A stretch of DNA of 64,000 bases from Crossaster papposus (GCA_037893245.1 JBAIAA010000093.1:310001-374000), one strand, 5' to 3'. Shown: positions 32,401-40,965, numbered from the stretch's first letter. Made by a program: numbers and translations. The notes: generated from the letters alone by a model not told the origin.

Positions 32401-33872
32401 CATGGATAGAGCAACTTTCAAAGGAGAATATTGAAAGCCCCAATTTTTGCACCTACAGTAGATATGGTGACAGTACATCATCGCCATCCTCATCGGATCG
32501 CTATGCAAGTCGTACTGGGTCAGGCTCCTCTTATACTAGGGACAGGGACCGAGATCGGGAGAATGAAAAGACAGCCTCAGGAACACCCTGCCAGACCTGC
32601 AAAAAGGTAATAGTGTTGTAACTGTTGTTTTTGTTTTATTATAATGATGGGAATAACACTGCATTAGTACATCTGGCATTGTTAAACAAGTTCGCCCCAG
32701 CCCCGTCCCCGTTGTCTCCAGATTTGTCTCCAGGTCCGTCCCCAGGTCCATCACACCTGTCACAGTGACACCAGTATTCTTAGACCCCTATTTTAGTTTT
32801 GTTCATTGCACATTTAAGTGAACCATATACTTTGTTTGTTTGTCTTAGCTGTTTGATGAACAGAAGTCGCTGGTCACAAAGCTGCAGGACCAGGTAAAAG
32901 AGCGTGACCTTGAGGTCGCTGAGCTGAAGATGTCGATGGAAAAATCCCAGCAGAAGTCTGATCGCTTCGACACCAAGTCAGTCGATAATGAAAAGAGGGT
33001 AAGGACCAGCAGATTGGTTGAACTGTTCAACATTAATTGAGCCTGATAGCTTGTATTCAACGAGTTTCCTAGTTGATTTCATATTCCAGTCTCTAGTCTT
33101 CTCTATGTAAAGTATTATTGCATAATAGAAAAGAAATCTTCAGTCTCAGAATTGTACAATATTTATTAATAATTACAGGAGATTTTATTGTAATTAACCA
33201 TTTTGTACTTAGCTCTTACATAATTTTATATTGCTGTTTAACCCGAACAGTGTTGAATCCTCCAATTTTAGTATGAATTGGAGAAAAAGTGAAAGTTGAA
33301 ATAATGTTTTCATCCCTGTTTTTGGTTTACCTGTTTTATTTCAGGAGAGAAGGGCATTAGAAAGAAGGCTATCAGAATTGGAAGAGGAAATTAAGGTAAA
33401 AACTAATATTAAAATTAAGTATTTGGAATGGTCTTGTGCCAAAAAAAGTGCCACCAAACTGTTACATTTTAGCTTACTTTTGAGTGATCCTATATATCCT
33501 ATATCTGGCAATCGTGATTTTTTTTTTACAATTTATTTTTGTAAACATAAGAACCATTGCCCGATGCCATGGTTGTAAAACTTAAAGTTAAACGATATTT
33601 ACTATAAAATACAACCCTCCATGAAATCCACCCATTCATGATAATTCAAACAATTACCATTGGTGTATCCTACCTTTTAACAGGAGTGGTTTAAAATTTG
33701 TCTGTTAAGCAGGTGCATAACTGAAGCGATGGAAACATTAGGCTAATTCTTATTAGTCCAGTTTTGTTGTTTCTTATCTTTGCAGGCAATGGAGCAATTG
33801 AAGTCTGATAACCAGCGTCTTAAGGATGAGAATGGCGCTTTAGTACGAGTCATAAGCAAGCTATCCAAATGA
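2311..33872 (+). CDS. PPP1R12A: Myosin phosphatase targeting subunit (MYPT), C-terminal 17 exons; 5' end outside window
   Basis: Seventeen exons join in frame to give about 714 residues ending at TGA 33870-33872. The family targets the PP1 catalytic subunit to myosin and other substrates, and Rho kinase phosphorylation of two Thr sites inhibits the phosphatase. Seen here: an acidic Ser/Glu stretch (exon 2), GLRKSGS and SSSSPK blocks (exon 3), a Thr-rich linker (exon 5), RRSTQGV (exons 6-7), RRATGV (exon 10), Ser/Tyr/Gly-rich exons 12-14, a coiled coil (exons 15-16) and a last-exon leucine zipper ending ISKLSK. The length fits residues ~320-1030 of human MYPT1. The ankyrin repeats and RVxF-type PP1 docking motif are absent because the window starts inside an intron after them. 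Exons: 2311-2428, 9081-9278, 9828-10034, 11005-11105, 12658-12843, 13954-14044, 14383-14475, 14827-14901, 20626-20785, 21001-21209, 23387-23443, 26216-26377, 32031-32083, 32459-32606, 32849-32998, 33345-33395, 33786-33872. It could be the single invertebrate ancestor of PPP1R12A/B/C rather than a strict 12A ortholog. Confidence 0.93.
5160..5445. mobile_element. Foldback (long inverted repeat) element
   Basis: Arms of ~100 bp are imperfect reverse complements: 5160-5262 and 5342-5440. The inner 17 bases (TTGGCTCATTAGTTTTT and its complement) are exact, and the outer ends share GACCCTC, GATTGAAAT and GGTGTTAT-like words. No coding capacity. Likely a non-autonomous DNA element; class unknown. 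Confidence 0.7.
7795..7868. repeat. TTTACAT / TTACAT microsatellite
   Basis: About a dozen head-to-tail copies of a 6-7 base unit (TTTACA, TTTTACA), interrupted once. Confidence 0.9.
7953..8026 (-). repeat. tRNA-derived element, minus-strand copy
   Basis: The reverse complement reads like a tRNA: GGCAAGATAGCTCAGTTGGT with an intact A box and D arm, an anticodon-like arm, and a consensus B box GGTTCGAGTCC. Acceptor and T-stem pairing are poor, so it is probably a SINE head or decayed tRNA gene rather than a working tRNA. Confidence 0.7.
8096..8166 (+). repeat. tRNA-derived element, plus-strand copy
   Basis: Same family as 7953-8026 in opposite orientation: GGGCAAGATAGCTCAGTTGG, then a degraded B box GGTTCAAGTCG. 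The spacer 8027-8095 is itself an inverted repeat (CAGTCTCCCAAAT against ATTTGGGAGATTG), so the two copies form one long hairpin. Confidence 0.7.
9081..9278 (+). CDS. PPP1R12A: MYPT exon 2: acidic Ser/Glu stretch
   Basis: 66 codons, phase 0 to 0, acceptor gtaacag, donor gtaatg. It encodes a run of alternating Ser and Glu ([16 protein letters not shown]), then a polar linker ending in a Thr/Pro-rich piece ([12 protein letters not shown]). Human MYPT1 has the same layout after its ankyrin repeats: an acidic Ser/Glu/Asp tract followed by a Ser/Thr/Pro stretch ending in a Lys pair. It is expected to be disordered. Confidence 0.88.
9308..9591. mobile_element. piggyBac-like MITE with TTAA target duplication
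   Basis: 284 bp flanked on both sides by TTAA (9304-9307, 9592-9595). The termini AGGGGTACTATGTCCTGAAAT and the reverse complement of the right end, AGGGACACTATATCCTGGAAT, match at most positions. No transposase remains. TTAA duplication is the hallmark of piggyBac-type transposition; the superfamily call is inferred. Confidence 0.75.
9828..10034 (+). CDS. PPP1R12A: MYPT exon 3: GLRKSGS and SSSSPK phosphorylation blocks
   Basis: 69 codons, phase 0 to 0, acceptor ctctttag, donor gtacat. [14 protein letters not shown] matches the MYPT1 segment around Ser445 (SPATW...GLRKTGS). PRSSSSPKL matches the segment around Ser472/Ser473, which in vertebrates is used by NUAK kinases with 14-3-3 binding, and by CDK1 to create a PLK1 docking site. 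The residues are seen here; use of these sites in this animal is inferred. Confidence 0.92.
10486..10536. repeat. Interstitial telomere-like array (CGCTAA/CCCTAA)
   Basis: About eight hexamers in a row: CGCTAA copies, then CCCTAA copies, then one CCTAAA-type variant. It lies inside the intron between MYPT exons 3 and 4, so it is not a chromosome end. The rest of this intron and the next show no coding segment. Confidence 0.9.
11005..11105 (+). CDS. PPP1R12A: MYPT exon 4: polar linker
   Basis: 33 codons plus two bases, phase 0 in and 2 out, acceptor atttctag, donor gttagt. The product is charged and low in hydrophobic residues ([10 protein letters not shown], then a Lys/Glu/Pro-rich end). The assignment rests on reading phase, which joins exons 3 and 5 exactly, and on position. 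Confidence 0.75.
11106..12657. other. MYPT intron with long C/T-rich 3' end
   Basis: No exon recognised. A GC-richer patch at 11510-11770 looks like an old interspersed repeat but could not be classified. From about 12399 to 12650 the + strand is almost only C and T, with C-runs at 12540-12550 and 12610-12622. Confidence 0.65.
12658..12843 (+). CDS. PPP1R12A: MYPT exon 5: Thr-rich linker
   Basis: One base plus 61 codons plus two bases, phase 2 to 2, acceptor ctcgcag, donor gtaaaa. After [12 protein letters not shown] it encodes a long Thr-rich run with Pro, Val and Ala. Human MYPT1 has a comparable Thr-rich stretch immediately before its RRRSYLTPVRDEE segment, as here before exon 6. The acceptor follows ~250 bp of almost pure pyrimidine. 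Confidence 0.88.
13241..13445 (+). mobile_element. TTAACCAGTTCG MITE family R2, copy 1
   Basis: It starts TTTACCAGT.TGCGCCG and ends GGCACGAAGTGGTTAA, i.e. inverted termini. Interior words GCAAAGTTTTCCCCAGATTC, GGATCGAGTTT and ATAATAATCC recur in the copies at 18171-18378 and 63031-63249. No coding capacity. Confidence 0.8.
13443..13563 (-). mobile_element. MITE family R2, copy 2 (partial, inverted)
   Basis: Reverse complement begins TTAACCAGTTCACGTCGGAT and includes GACGGATAAACACGTCTCGA, matching the left half of the family. It shares its TTAACC boundary with copy 1, so the two abut tail to tail. Confidence 0.7.
13954..14044 (+). CDS. PPP1R12A: MYPT exon 6: first Rho-kinase inhibitory site
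   Basis: The exon completes Arg, then encodes [16 protein letters not shown], a basic stretch and RRSTQ. This is the best conserved MYPT segment (human SYLTPVRDEESESQRK...RRSTQGV). The Thr equals human Thr696, phosphorylated by ROCK, ZIPK and ILK to inhibit PP1. The preceding Ser equals Ser695, a PKA/PKG site that blocks Thr696 phosphorylation. Phase 2 in, 0 out. The donor runs straight into a TA microsatellite. Confidence 0.97.
14045..14066. repeat. TA microsatellite starting at the exon 6 donor
   Basis: The donor GT of MYPT exon 6 is the first dinucleotide of an uninterrupted GTATATAT... run of about 22 bases. Confidence 0.95.
14254..14343 (-). mobile_element. MITE family R2, copy 3 (left half, inverted)
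   Basis: Reverse complement reads TTACCAGTTCGCACCGGAGG, then GCAAAGTTTTCCCCAGATTC and GATGCATAAACACGTTACGA, as in the other copies. It lies 40 bp before MYPT exon 7. Confidence 0.75.
14383..14475 (+). CDS. PPP1R12A: MYPT exon 7: [10 protein letters not shown]
   Basis: 31 codons, phase 0 to 0, acceptor caatattag, donor gtaaga. [14 protein letters not shown] follows RRSTQ directly, as GVTLTDLQEAEKTI does in human MYPT1. The rest is Lys/Asp/Glu-rich. In vertebrates this segment makes up the PP1 inhibitory motif together with the phosphorylated Thr. Confidence 0.95.
14827..14901 (+). CDS. PPP1R12A: MYPT exon 8: charged linker
   Basis: 25 codons, phase 0 to 0, acceptor ttggatag, donor gtatgt. 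It encodes [20 protein letters not shown] and a short end. RRVGRVS is a basophilic kinase-type context. Supported by phase and splice sites; similarity to other MYPTs is weak here. Confidence 0.75.
14940..15195. repeat. 24-bp minisatellite, ~10.7 copies
   Basis: The unit is close to CCGTCCAATTGTTTCAGACC + ACAC. Because 24 is a multiple of three, frames stay open on both strands (for example repeated NCFRPHPS on +, VWSETIGR on -). These are by-products of the repeat, not genes. Confidence 0.95.
18171..18378 (+). mobile_element. MITE family R2, copy 4 (full length)
   Basis: Bounded by TTAACCAGTT at left and AACTGGTTAA at right. Interior GATTCAAAACGGAT, AAACACGTCTG, GAGGCCGG, TTGGATTGAGTTTCGT and CTCGCGCCTGAGCTC match the other copies. 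~208 bp, no coding capacity. Confidence 0.85.
18376..18530 (+). repeat. Interspersed element R1, copy 2 (truncated)
   Basis: It starts with the TTAA that ends the R2 copy, then AAAGGTAGGATAAACCATTTGC, continuing GAATTATTAAGAAATGTCTT. It matches the first half of the copies at 73-342 (minus) and 46316-46605 and then diverges. Confidence 0.75.
19009..19333. repeat. 17/18-bp minisatellite, ~18 copies
   Basis: The unit is CCCCCTACGTTGCACTGG (18) or the same with one C fewer (17); the last three copies carry CTTTCACTGGG. The mixture of 17- and 18-base units makes all three + frames open with the same peptide words ([16 protein letters not shown]). Not a gene. Confidence 0.95.
20626..20785 (+). 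CDS. PPP1R12A: MYPT exon 9: Ser/Thr-rich linker
   Basis: 53 codons plus one base, phase 0 in and 1 out, acceptor ttgttgtag, donor gtattg. It reads [18 protein letters not shown], followed by Thr/Ser/Pro-rich sequence. This frame joins exons 8 and 10. The long open frame printed through this exon in another phase (from 20612) is not the coding one. Confidence 0.8.
21001..21209 (+). CDS. PPP1R12A: MYPT exon 10: charged helix and second Rho-kinase site
   Basis: Two bases plus 69 codons, phase 1 in and 0 out, acceptor cactctcag, donor gtatgt. A long Lys/Glu/Arg-rich stretch, likely a single helix, precedes [16 protein letters not shown]. That matches human ERRRPREKRRSTGVSF, whose Thr853 is the second ROCK site and is widely used as a readout of MYPT phosphorylation. 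Here the Ser before the Thr is Ala. Confidence 0.96.
21210..26215. other. MYPT introns around exon 11
   Basis: 21210-23386 and 23444-26215. No further exon recognised. The second contains a TA/CATA microsatellite near 24769-24793. The last ~350 bp before exon 12 contains a 60-codon open frame (25895-26077) of no recognisable family, which could be 5' leader of an alternative transcript. Confidence 0.5.
23387..23443 (+). CDS. PPP1R12A: MYPT exon 11: short acidic exon
   Basis: 19 codons, phase 0 to 0, acceptor tgcttag, donor gtaagtaag (strong). The product [19 protein letters not shown] is acidic, like the Asp/Glu/Gln-rich segment after SFWTQ in human MYPT1. Being a small symmetrical exon, it could be skipped without loss of frame. 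Confidence 0.82.
26216..26377 (+). CDS. PPP1R12A: MYPT exon 12: Ser/Gly/Tyr-rich; possible alternative first exon
   Basis: 54 codons, phase 0 to 0, donor gtaagg. It starts exactly with ATG in a good context (A at -3) and encodes [10 protein letters not shown], Ser/Tyr/Gly repeats and a Thr-Gly run. As an internal exon it would use an AAG acceptor after a pyrimidine-rich stretch with a ctaaaac branch-like site. As a first coding exon it would start a ~216-residue short form containing the coiled coil and zipper, similar in size to the vertebrate small subunit M20/M21. The sequence does not decide between the two. Confidence 0.75.
26378..32030. other. MYPT intron, 5.65 kb
   Basis: AT-rich, with a ~19-base G-run near 26627-26645. 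No exon, RNA gene or clear mobile element was recognised. The open frame at 29715-30086 has no recognisable domain or coding-like composition. Confidence 0.55.
32031..32083 (+). CDS. PPP1R12A: MYPT exon 13
   Basis: 17 codons plus two bases, phase 0 in and 2 out, strong acceptor gtcttttgcag, donor gtagga. It encodes [17 protein letters not shown]. Arg-Tyr within a Ser-rich context resembles human MYPT1 around SAGDRYDSLLGRSGS. Confidence 0.87.
32459..32606 (+). CDS. PPP1R12A: MYPT exon 14, with tandem NAGNAG acceptor
   Basis: One base plus 49 codons from the first acceptor, phase 2 in and 0 out, donor gtaata. It encodes Ser-rich sequence ([18 protein letters not shown]) and ends TPCQTCKK, just before the coiled coil. 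The acceptor reads cagtag, so splicing three bases later (exon start 32462) would drop one Ser and keep frame. [10 protein letters not shown] resembles LGRSGSYSY of human MYPT1. Confidence 0.9.
32849..32998 (+). CDS. PPP1R12A: MYPT exon 15: coiled coil
   Basis: 50 codons, phase 0 to 0, acceptor gtcttag, donor gtaagg. [20 protein letters not shown] begins a heptad pattern of Leu/Val; the exon ends SVDNEKR. Human MYPT1 has KLYEQ...AENEKLKAQL...LLEMEKR in the same place. The stretch mediates dimerisation and partner binding in the family. Confidence 0.95.
33345..33395 (+). CDS. PPP1R12A: MYPT exon 16: [17 protein letters not shown]
   Basis: 17 codons, phase 0 to 0, acceptor atttcag, donor gtaaaa. 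The 17 residues are nearly identical to human MYPT1 [17 protein letters not shown]. The frame stays open about 61 codons into the following intron (to 33578), so intron retention would replace the zipper. Confidence 0.96.
33786..33872 (+). CDS. PPP1R12A: MYPT exon 17: C-terminal leucine zipper and stop
   Basis: 28 codons and TGA, acceptor tctttgcag. It encodes [20 protein letters not shown] followed by RVISKLSK, nearly identical to the last residues of human MYPT1. In vertebrates this zipper is required for activation through cGMP kinase I-alpha and is switched on or off by an alternative 31-base exon just upstream. No such exon was recognised in the 390-base intron here. Confidence 0.97.
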   Translation, partial: AMEQLKSDNQRLKDENGALVRVISKLSK

Positions 33873-36800
33873 TGAAGATAATCCTTCTGATTAGTGTCCT
33901 TTAGTGTTTTCATTTTGTTGTTTGACGTCTTCATTCAGGGAAATGGGAAAAAAGGTTTGAGATGATGCTGAGGTAGTTCATCAGGCCTGGGAACATTTGC
34001 TTAAAACGCAGATATTTCCCATGTGTAGATGTACAATAATCCTCAAATAGAAATACACAATCTGTATCCCAAAACATGCAAAAGTCTTGTCGTACATTCT
34101 GTTCCCATTTACATTCGATAAATGAAAATTGTTTATTTCAACAAATGAAGCATCATCTTAAGCCTTTTAGAAATGAAGTAGTCAACTTGATTTGAGGATT
34201 GAGCATTGTGGTTTTAGAACAAGTTGTATGTGATGTACACAAACATAGTGTGGAGGCTGCTATTTGTTTAAACAACTTGGAAAACACTTAACACATCATC
34301 ACACTTTCAACATAAAACATACAATTCCATGAAGTATTCCTTTAACAATTGAATGTAAAAGAAAAGCATTATTAACTGACAGCATTCTCTACAAATGGCT
34401 GTTTTTTCCTTTGTCATAATGCACATTTATGAATTGGATACTTATTCAACCCGCGACTTCATGGAGAAACAAAATTGAGAAGCCTGGACACAACAGAATT
34501 TGGAAATGTGAAAGAACGTGTGTGTCACTGAACAGTGAACAAACAGTGTACACAACTTGACTTTAGTAAAAGCAGCTTAAAAATGGCAGCCTCCTTTAAG
34601 CTTCGCTGTCTAAAAGAATTTTACATCATAATTGATGGCGTGACATTGACAGCGAGCAAGCCCCTTCCCCACCTTCTCTCTTTCCTTATTCATTATGACA
34701 GTGAAGCAAACTTGGACTGTAAGGAACGGTGTTACCCCCGACCTTCTTCCTTTCAGGAAGTTGGATAATAAATTAGTCACACTCTTCAAGGCACTGTCTC
34801 AAAAATGCACAAGATGCAGATCTGTACCATGCATCGTCCCTCTGCGACTCTCTGAAAACAAATTTTCCAACCCTGCATAGGGGTTTTTTTCAGGTGGATT
34901 TCAGTGGTGCAGTGGTACATATTTCGCTAAGTGCAATCTGCACAAATTGAACCTTAACATTAGCAAAGCTAGCAGAGTACAAGCCATTCATTCTTAATGC
35001 GTGCGACGTCACAAAGCATGTGCAGCGAAAATTCTCTGAAGTTTTGTAAAATCGCAGCGTGAAATTCTGTCGTGATGTCACAAATTCGCATTTGCCTTCG
35101 CTTTGGTGCGAAGTATGAACCAGTCTTAACAGTATAAAGAGATACTCCAATGTATCCCAGTGCACAGACATTTACTGTTTTGAACAAACAATATGTCACC
35201 TATATCCACATAGTAGTATGTGGATGAAATGCAGCATGATATTAAGACAGCCCTTGTGAGTTGTGGAGTAATGCTTACCCTGAGCTCCTGATATCAGTGA
35301 CACTGCTGAAGCTACCATTCCTAGCATGACAGACCTTTGCTTCACTGCCAGATAACCACCCTGACCACCCCCTTGACGAATTCTAAAAGCCTATAAATTG
35401 TTGTGTTTTCCAACTTTTCATTAGAGCAGAGTGTTTTCGGTAGCAGTGTAGAATGTACATAACCCCTCAACCCCTGGAATCATGTTCAAGTAAACCCAAA
35501 TCATTTAAGATGCAATGGGGAAAAAATATAAAAAGAAAAAGTAAAAAAAAAAAAGTTTGAAGGAAACTTGAACAGAAGAACTTTCAACTGTTTATTTGTA
35601 AAGTGTACAGAAACAAAAATAATGTTTAGCCTTTTTGTGTAGGCAGGGAAGAGTAATGAGTTGAGACCTCAGGTGACGCCATATTGCAAGTAGACTAAGA
35701 CTGTTAGGGGGTGTTTGTTGAGAGAAAAATTGTAGAAGTTGAGGTTTTGAGAAGAATCTATGGAAGTTGTAACAAAGCAGAATTGTAACAGAACACATAA
35801 ATGACAAGTTGAGAATGTGTACTGAAACGCCTTGTCAGTGCCATGGCAGTTTTTGTCATTGTGTAGAACGTCATCTCTGCACACTGGTCTACATGAACTT
35901 TGACTTTTGATATGGAAAAGATAACATTGGTGGCAGAAGTGGGATCAGTGATCATGCAAAGAAGTGCTGGCAGTACGGTGTATTGAAGCCAAGTCTGCCA
36001 TAAATTGAAGTACAATTGTGCCTTAGTTTGATGCATTCCAGCTTCTCTTAATCTTCTCTTCATTTCTTCATCTCAAAAGAGTTTGCATTGCGTATTTTGT
36101 TGCAGTGGGCGATAAATCATTTTGTTTTGGTAAGGGACATACCGTATTTAGCTTGTGTGCAATATATGGCATCTGGATCTTCGTTAACAAAACATAGATT
36201 CTATTTATTGTAGTTGTTAATCCACATGCCACAATGATACAGTAAGTTTTGTTTTTTTCTCTCTAGCAAAGTTAGATAGGATATGAATGATGAGTTAACC
36301 TTCATAGAGACATATTAGTTGGTTTCTCTATGTTAAATTTTTCTTTCATCTGAAAGTTTTTGTAGTTGACTGATGGATGGAACTTTTAGATTTAGACGGC
36401 CACTCGAGTAAGAAACATGAGGAGAAATGCTGTCCTAACAAGCGTCACATCACAATTGAAAAATAACTGACCACTTTGTGTATCAGCAACAAACTAAAAA
36501 TAAAACCACCATTTCTGAAGGGATAGTTTTAAAGAATACTGTGGCCAACAGCACCACCTTATTACATTACCTACAATCTCTTTATTTATATCTATGCTGG
36601 TTCAAATATTGGTCTTATATGCCACAGATTACTGTCTGTTTTATTGACAGACTTCAAACATTTTTGTCCGTCTAAAGCTTATGCTGTATGGCAATAGTCC
36701 TTGCCTTTTTGTACTTTTGTATATTTGTATAAAAAACCAATAGATTGTATTTTAATAGGATTAATACTCCGTTCCCTTGCTAGCTTATTACTGGCTCTAT

Positions 36801-39800
36801 TGTTTTATAATGTTTATTTTGAACTGGCACCTTTACCCTGCATTCACAAGCTGTGTATTATTTGTATTCCCTGATTTGAAAGGGTGCGCTATCTGGAAAC
36901 ATTTTCTCTTGTCAAGGAACAGCTGTTAGGGTTATTTTTGCAAATATTAGTGTTTTTTTTGTGTTTATGTTGATCAGTTGATAGCCTTCTGATCTACATG
37001 ATCCTCCCACATACAAATAAGTGGACATTTTTTCAAAAGGTAATTTTCTGTTTGTCAACAAAAAAATACAAGGGAAAAAATGAATATATATATTTTCAAC
37101 TGAGTGAGCAAAACAGTGTCACCACTCTACGCATTAGAATGTTAACCAGGGCCGTTTTCCTAGAATCTGTCTACGACCTTTGGTGTTAAAGAAATGTGTA
37201 ACACCAAAGTGTAAATGTAACACCTTGCTCATTACTTCAGCTTTCTGTCATGGAGATTTTACGCCCCCAAACCTCCAGGCTTTAGCTGGCACATACATAC
37301 ACGGAAATCTTGTCTTTATAGCATTGCCATCTTGATCTGTCTGCATTGCATCAACAGAAAAATGATAGTAATGATGCTTTTCACAAACAAGTAAGATGGA
37401 AAAATGGCTAAAATACTACTGTTGACTTGTGATTAGTGTAGCTTTGGGGAAAACAACATACATAGAATTTGAAGGCATCAATTGGTGCAGCATTCTGGTA
37501 GCAACTTGTTGATTGCAACTACAGCAGATACAGTTCTGGAGCAAGAACCATTAGTCAACTAGTAGTTGATTTGTGACGTAACTTACATTTCTGCATTACA
37601 AGAAAGCTGCCAACCTCTCTGTCATTACAAAACTTAATCCTGGCTTCTTGCTGTAACCACACCCTTTGGTCTGGTTCCAAGTAGTATGCTCCTACCATTC
37701 TTTGTTGCGTTCAAGTTAAATTAGTTGAACTATTGTGACCAATAGTTCATGCCTAGTTTGTAGGTTGGCTCTCTTTTCATTCCCCACACACAAAAAGAAA
37801 AAGGCAAATTAATAAAACCTATTTAAAATAAAATTGAGCAGTTTTTTTTTGGTGTAGTTGCTGACATTGCTTCTAGTACTTGTCTTTCATTTCATAAATT
37901 TGTCAATTGTTGGACTTCCTGCTTCAGTGATTTTAAACAAACAATGCATCTTTATACACTTGAAAGTTTACACTCTGAAACTAGAAGCGTGCATCAAAAT
38001 TTGTAGGCATTAACAAGAAGAAAGGCCTTAAATACCTCCTTTTCTTTGTTTGGCCATACTTCATGTCTTCCAACAAACAAAACCAGTAGTAATTATTTGC
38101 ATGCACAAACCATTCTAATTAATTAATTACAACAGTTACCATTGTAATTTAAGTCTGTATTTTTTACCATATTTATTTATTGTAGACAGGACATCAGTAA
38201 CAACTTACGATTTCAGATAAATATTGATTGAGTGAAGTAACTCTATTGTACAAGCAGCTACAACATTTTAAATACATTGGTTGAGTGATTAGATTTTATG
38301 CTAGTCCTTTCTTGGGTGTTTTTGTTTAATATTGAGAGGACATGAAGTAGTATTATGAATATTATAATAGAATACCAGCTGGAATTGTTTCCTTAATACA
38401 AAAACTTTTGATTGCAATATCAGAGTGTTGATTACTATAGTTAAATTCTGATTGAAAAAAATAAAATAAAACAATAACTTGGAATTGGGCTGATGTTTTA
38501 GTAGAATGCACAAAATAGTTATCTGCTGATCCCGGAGTTTGAATCAGCATACTGCTGTTTGAGGCACAAATTTGTTTTTGGGGTAGTTCAGTTTCAAAAA
38601 TGTATACATTGTGGGCGGTTTGAAGTCACTTTCTTTGGGTATTATTCAGTAGTGCTTTTTGAGTAAACTTACACAAAATATTCCTGCTGTGGTGTGAGCT
38701 AATAATATAAAGGATTGATGTTAACAAGAAATACTGAGGTAGAGTTGTTGTTGACAAACAACCAATTTAGCTTCCACTGTTTGAGCGTTTACTGTAAATC
38801 TAAGATTGGTTAAATTTAGCCATTCCAGTTCTCAAACCGGTGTGATCAAACCAGTTTTATCTCATTGCCGGTTTTACCAGCATGTAGTGTTCATAAACTG
38901 TTAACAGTTACATAGAAGAAAAGAAAGGTTAAACGTGTAATCAGTTAAATGTCTCATCAATGTGTGACCTGGTATATGCACAAAGACCAGTGAGCAAAAT
39001 GTTAGTATTCATGATAGTATTTCACATTGAAGCTGTGGGAAAATGTGTAGGCTTGTTGTACATGGTGCCTTATCTTGAATTGTTATGCAACATGATTATG
39101 GTTTATCCAAGTAAAACGATTCAAAGTGAAATTGACATTACCATGAACGTTACCAAGAACATTACCATGGAATTTTACCATGGAACTTTACCATGGAACT
39201 TTACCATGGAACTTTACCATGGAACGTTACCATAAACTTACTCTAAAAATTTCACTCACTTCTGAAGCATCCAACACTATTGCATCTGCATTGAAAGTCT
39301 ACACAAGCTTTAAGATACCTGGGAAAAAGAACTGGGAAAAACGAATAGTCTACAGTATTCCTGAGTCTAGTTTTCTATGTTGTTGCATGCGTTCCGTAAT
39401 GTTACTATGTTTCAGACTGGTATCTGCTGAGGTTTTACTGCATTTTGATTGGCCCTTGTGTAATCAGTGAACAAATAATAGCATTGTGTTGTTTTTATGC
39501 TAAAGTTAAAGAAACCAAGCTGTCACTTTGGAATAATTTTCTGTACATTGATTTGGAGGTATGTGACTGAAAACTAGAGATCTAAATTTCTTCAATGCAA
39601 CATAAAAATTACCAGCCAGACATGACCACAACATGTGAAGAAAATTTCTATTTCTTTTGACAATTGACAAGGAACTCTGAACACTTTTGTGCCTTAGTGT
39701 TATTTTTCCAAGTCAACTTGACGATTGTAAATTGGTCTTGAAGTATTCAAAGAAGTGTTAATTGAGATTATTAATAATGTATATTAATTTATTTAACAAT

Positions 39801-40530
39801 TATATGATGCAACCGTCACTCATAACATCTGGCCTGAGATCAGTACATGGACTGTTTAAACTTCAATTCTTGCCTGTAATTGAATGCAAACGAATCCACT
39901 GTGTGTTTGCCAAACAAATTAAAAAATCTAGTGATTTCAAAGTGCAAAAAACGGTGCCAACATTGAAGAAAAAACTTAGTTAATGCAGAAAAAGCATTCA
40001 TGGCTGATCCAGTGCGCTTAGTATTCTTGCGTGACCTTTGACCTTAAGCCTGTAGCTTGCTTGTTACTACCTTTTATGTTCTTATTTTCTTTAACAAGTG
40101 GCTTCATGCAGGGGATACATCAGCACAGACCCACTGATTGTTTACTACTAAACAAACATGTTTGTTTCTATGAACTGTTTTTTCTCAATCATGTATGTTG
40201 GTTTTCCTTGTAGAGGAAACAAATATAAATAACACTTTAGGTAGATAAAACATGGAAATTTGCAGCTTAAAAATAAAATGTTTGTAATATGAGAAAGATT
40301 CCTTGTTCATTTTGTGAGTAACCACCAACTATGTGAGCTAGGAGTTCCCACGTAGTGAGAAGACAAAGGCCTATGAAATGAAGAATGCCAAAATATAAAT
40401 GGTAACTCCTTTCCCTCATCAAACATAAACGTTGAACTAAACATGCTGCATATAAACAAAAGTTATGCCCAATCCGTATTTCCAGGTTCTTTGACACGTT
40501 TTCACATTGTTTATTTCATCCCAAACTGAC
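33873..40530. other. MYPT 3' UTR and intergenic DNA
   Basis: AT-rich non-coding sequence. AATAAA-type signals occur (for example 34767-34772), but the real polyadenylation site cannot be chosen. A GC-richer patch at 34970-35125 looks like a decayed repeat. The only clear structure is the 13-bp CCATGG array at 39120-39235. Confidence 0.55.
39120..39235. repeat. 13-bp CCATGG-containing minisatellite
   Basis: The unit is close to ACCATGGAACTTT; four near-exact copies follow two or three degenerate ones (ACCATGAACGTT, ACCAAGAACATT). Each unit holds the palindrome CCATGG (NcoI site). Confidence 0.9.
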
Positions 40531-40536
40531 AAATGA

Positions 40537-40707
40537 AGCACGATATGTGGCAGAGAAAACCCCCCTCTTTTGTGTTGACCATTGTGTTCCCGGAATCTCA
40601 GGAATTCCTTTTAGGTTTCAAGGGGGATGGGTATAGGTTACAATAGTGTTGAGTGCGTGTAAAGTATAGGGATAAGAGGGGGGTACCCCTCTGCCACATA
40701 TCGTGCT
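40537..40707. mobile_element. Hairpin element R3, copy 1
   Basis: Exact 19-base inverted termini, AGCACGATATGTGGCAGAG at 40537-40555 and its complement at 40689-40707, followed by CCCCCCTCTTTTG and AGAGGGGGGT inside the arms. Related sequences lie at ~40750-40965 (inverted) and 41497-41702. Confidence 0.75.
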
Positions 40708-40749
40708 GGGTATACAAACTGACTTCATCCAGAGCTTCGCCCATTTTAG

Positions 40750-40965
40750 AGTCGGGTCCTTATATCACAGCTAGCTTTATACTCAGCATATTGAGACCCT
40801 TTATGTATGTTGAGAATAAGCGACTCCCCCTATGTTTCTTACCTCTATGGCCATACCACCTATACACTCTACTATTGAGAAATCGCAACATTCCCGCAAG
40901 CGCAAAAGAGGGGGTGGTTCAAAAGAGGGGGTGGTTCCCTCCGTCTCATTTTCGCTTCATTATGC
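40750..40965 (-). mobile_element. Hairpin element R3, copy 2 (diverged, inverted)
   Basis: Reverse complement begins GAAGCGAAAATGAGACGGAG, continues CCCCCTCTTTTG and GCTTGCGGGAATGTTGCG, and ends with GGGGGAGTCGCTTATT and CTGAGTATA. This matches the order of words in 41497-41702. Confidence 0.55.

Noticed and set aside
33396-33785. A vertebrate-like 31-base alternative exon upstream of the MYPT zipper exon
   Set aside because: No convincing pair of acceptor and donor at that spacing was seen in this short intron.
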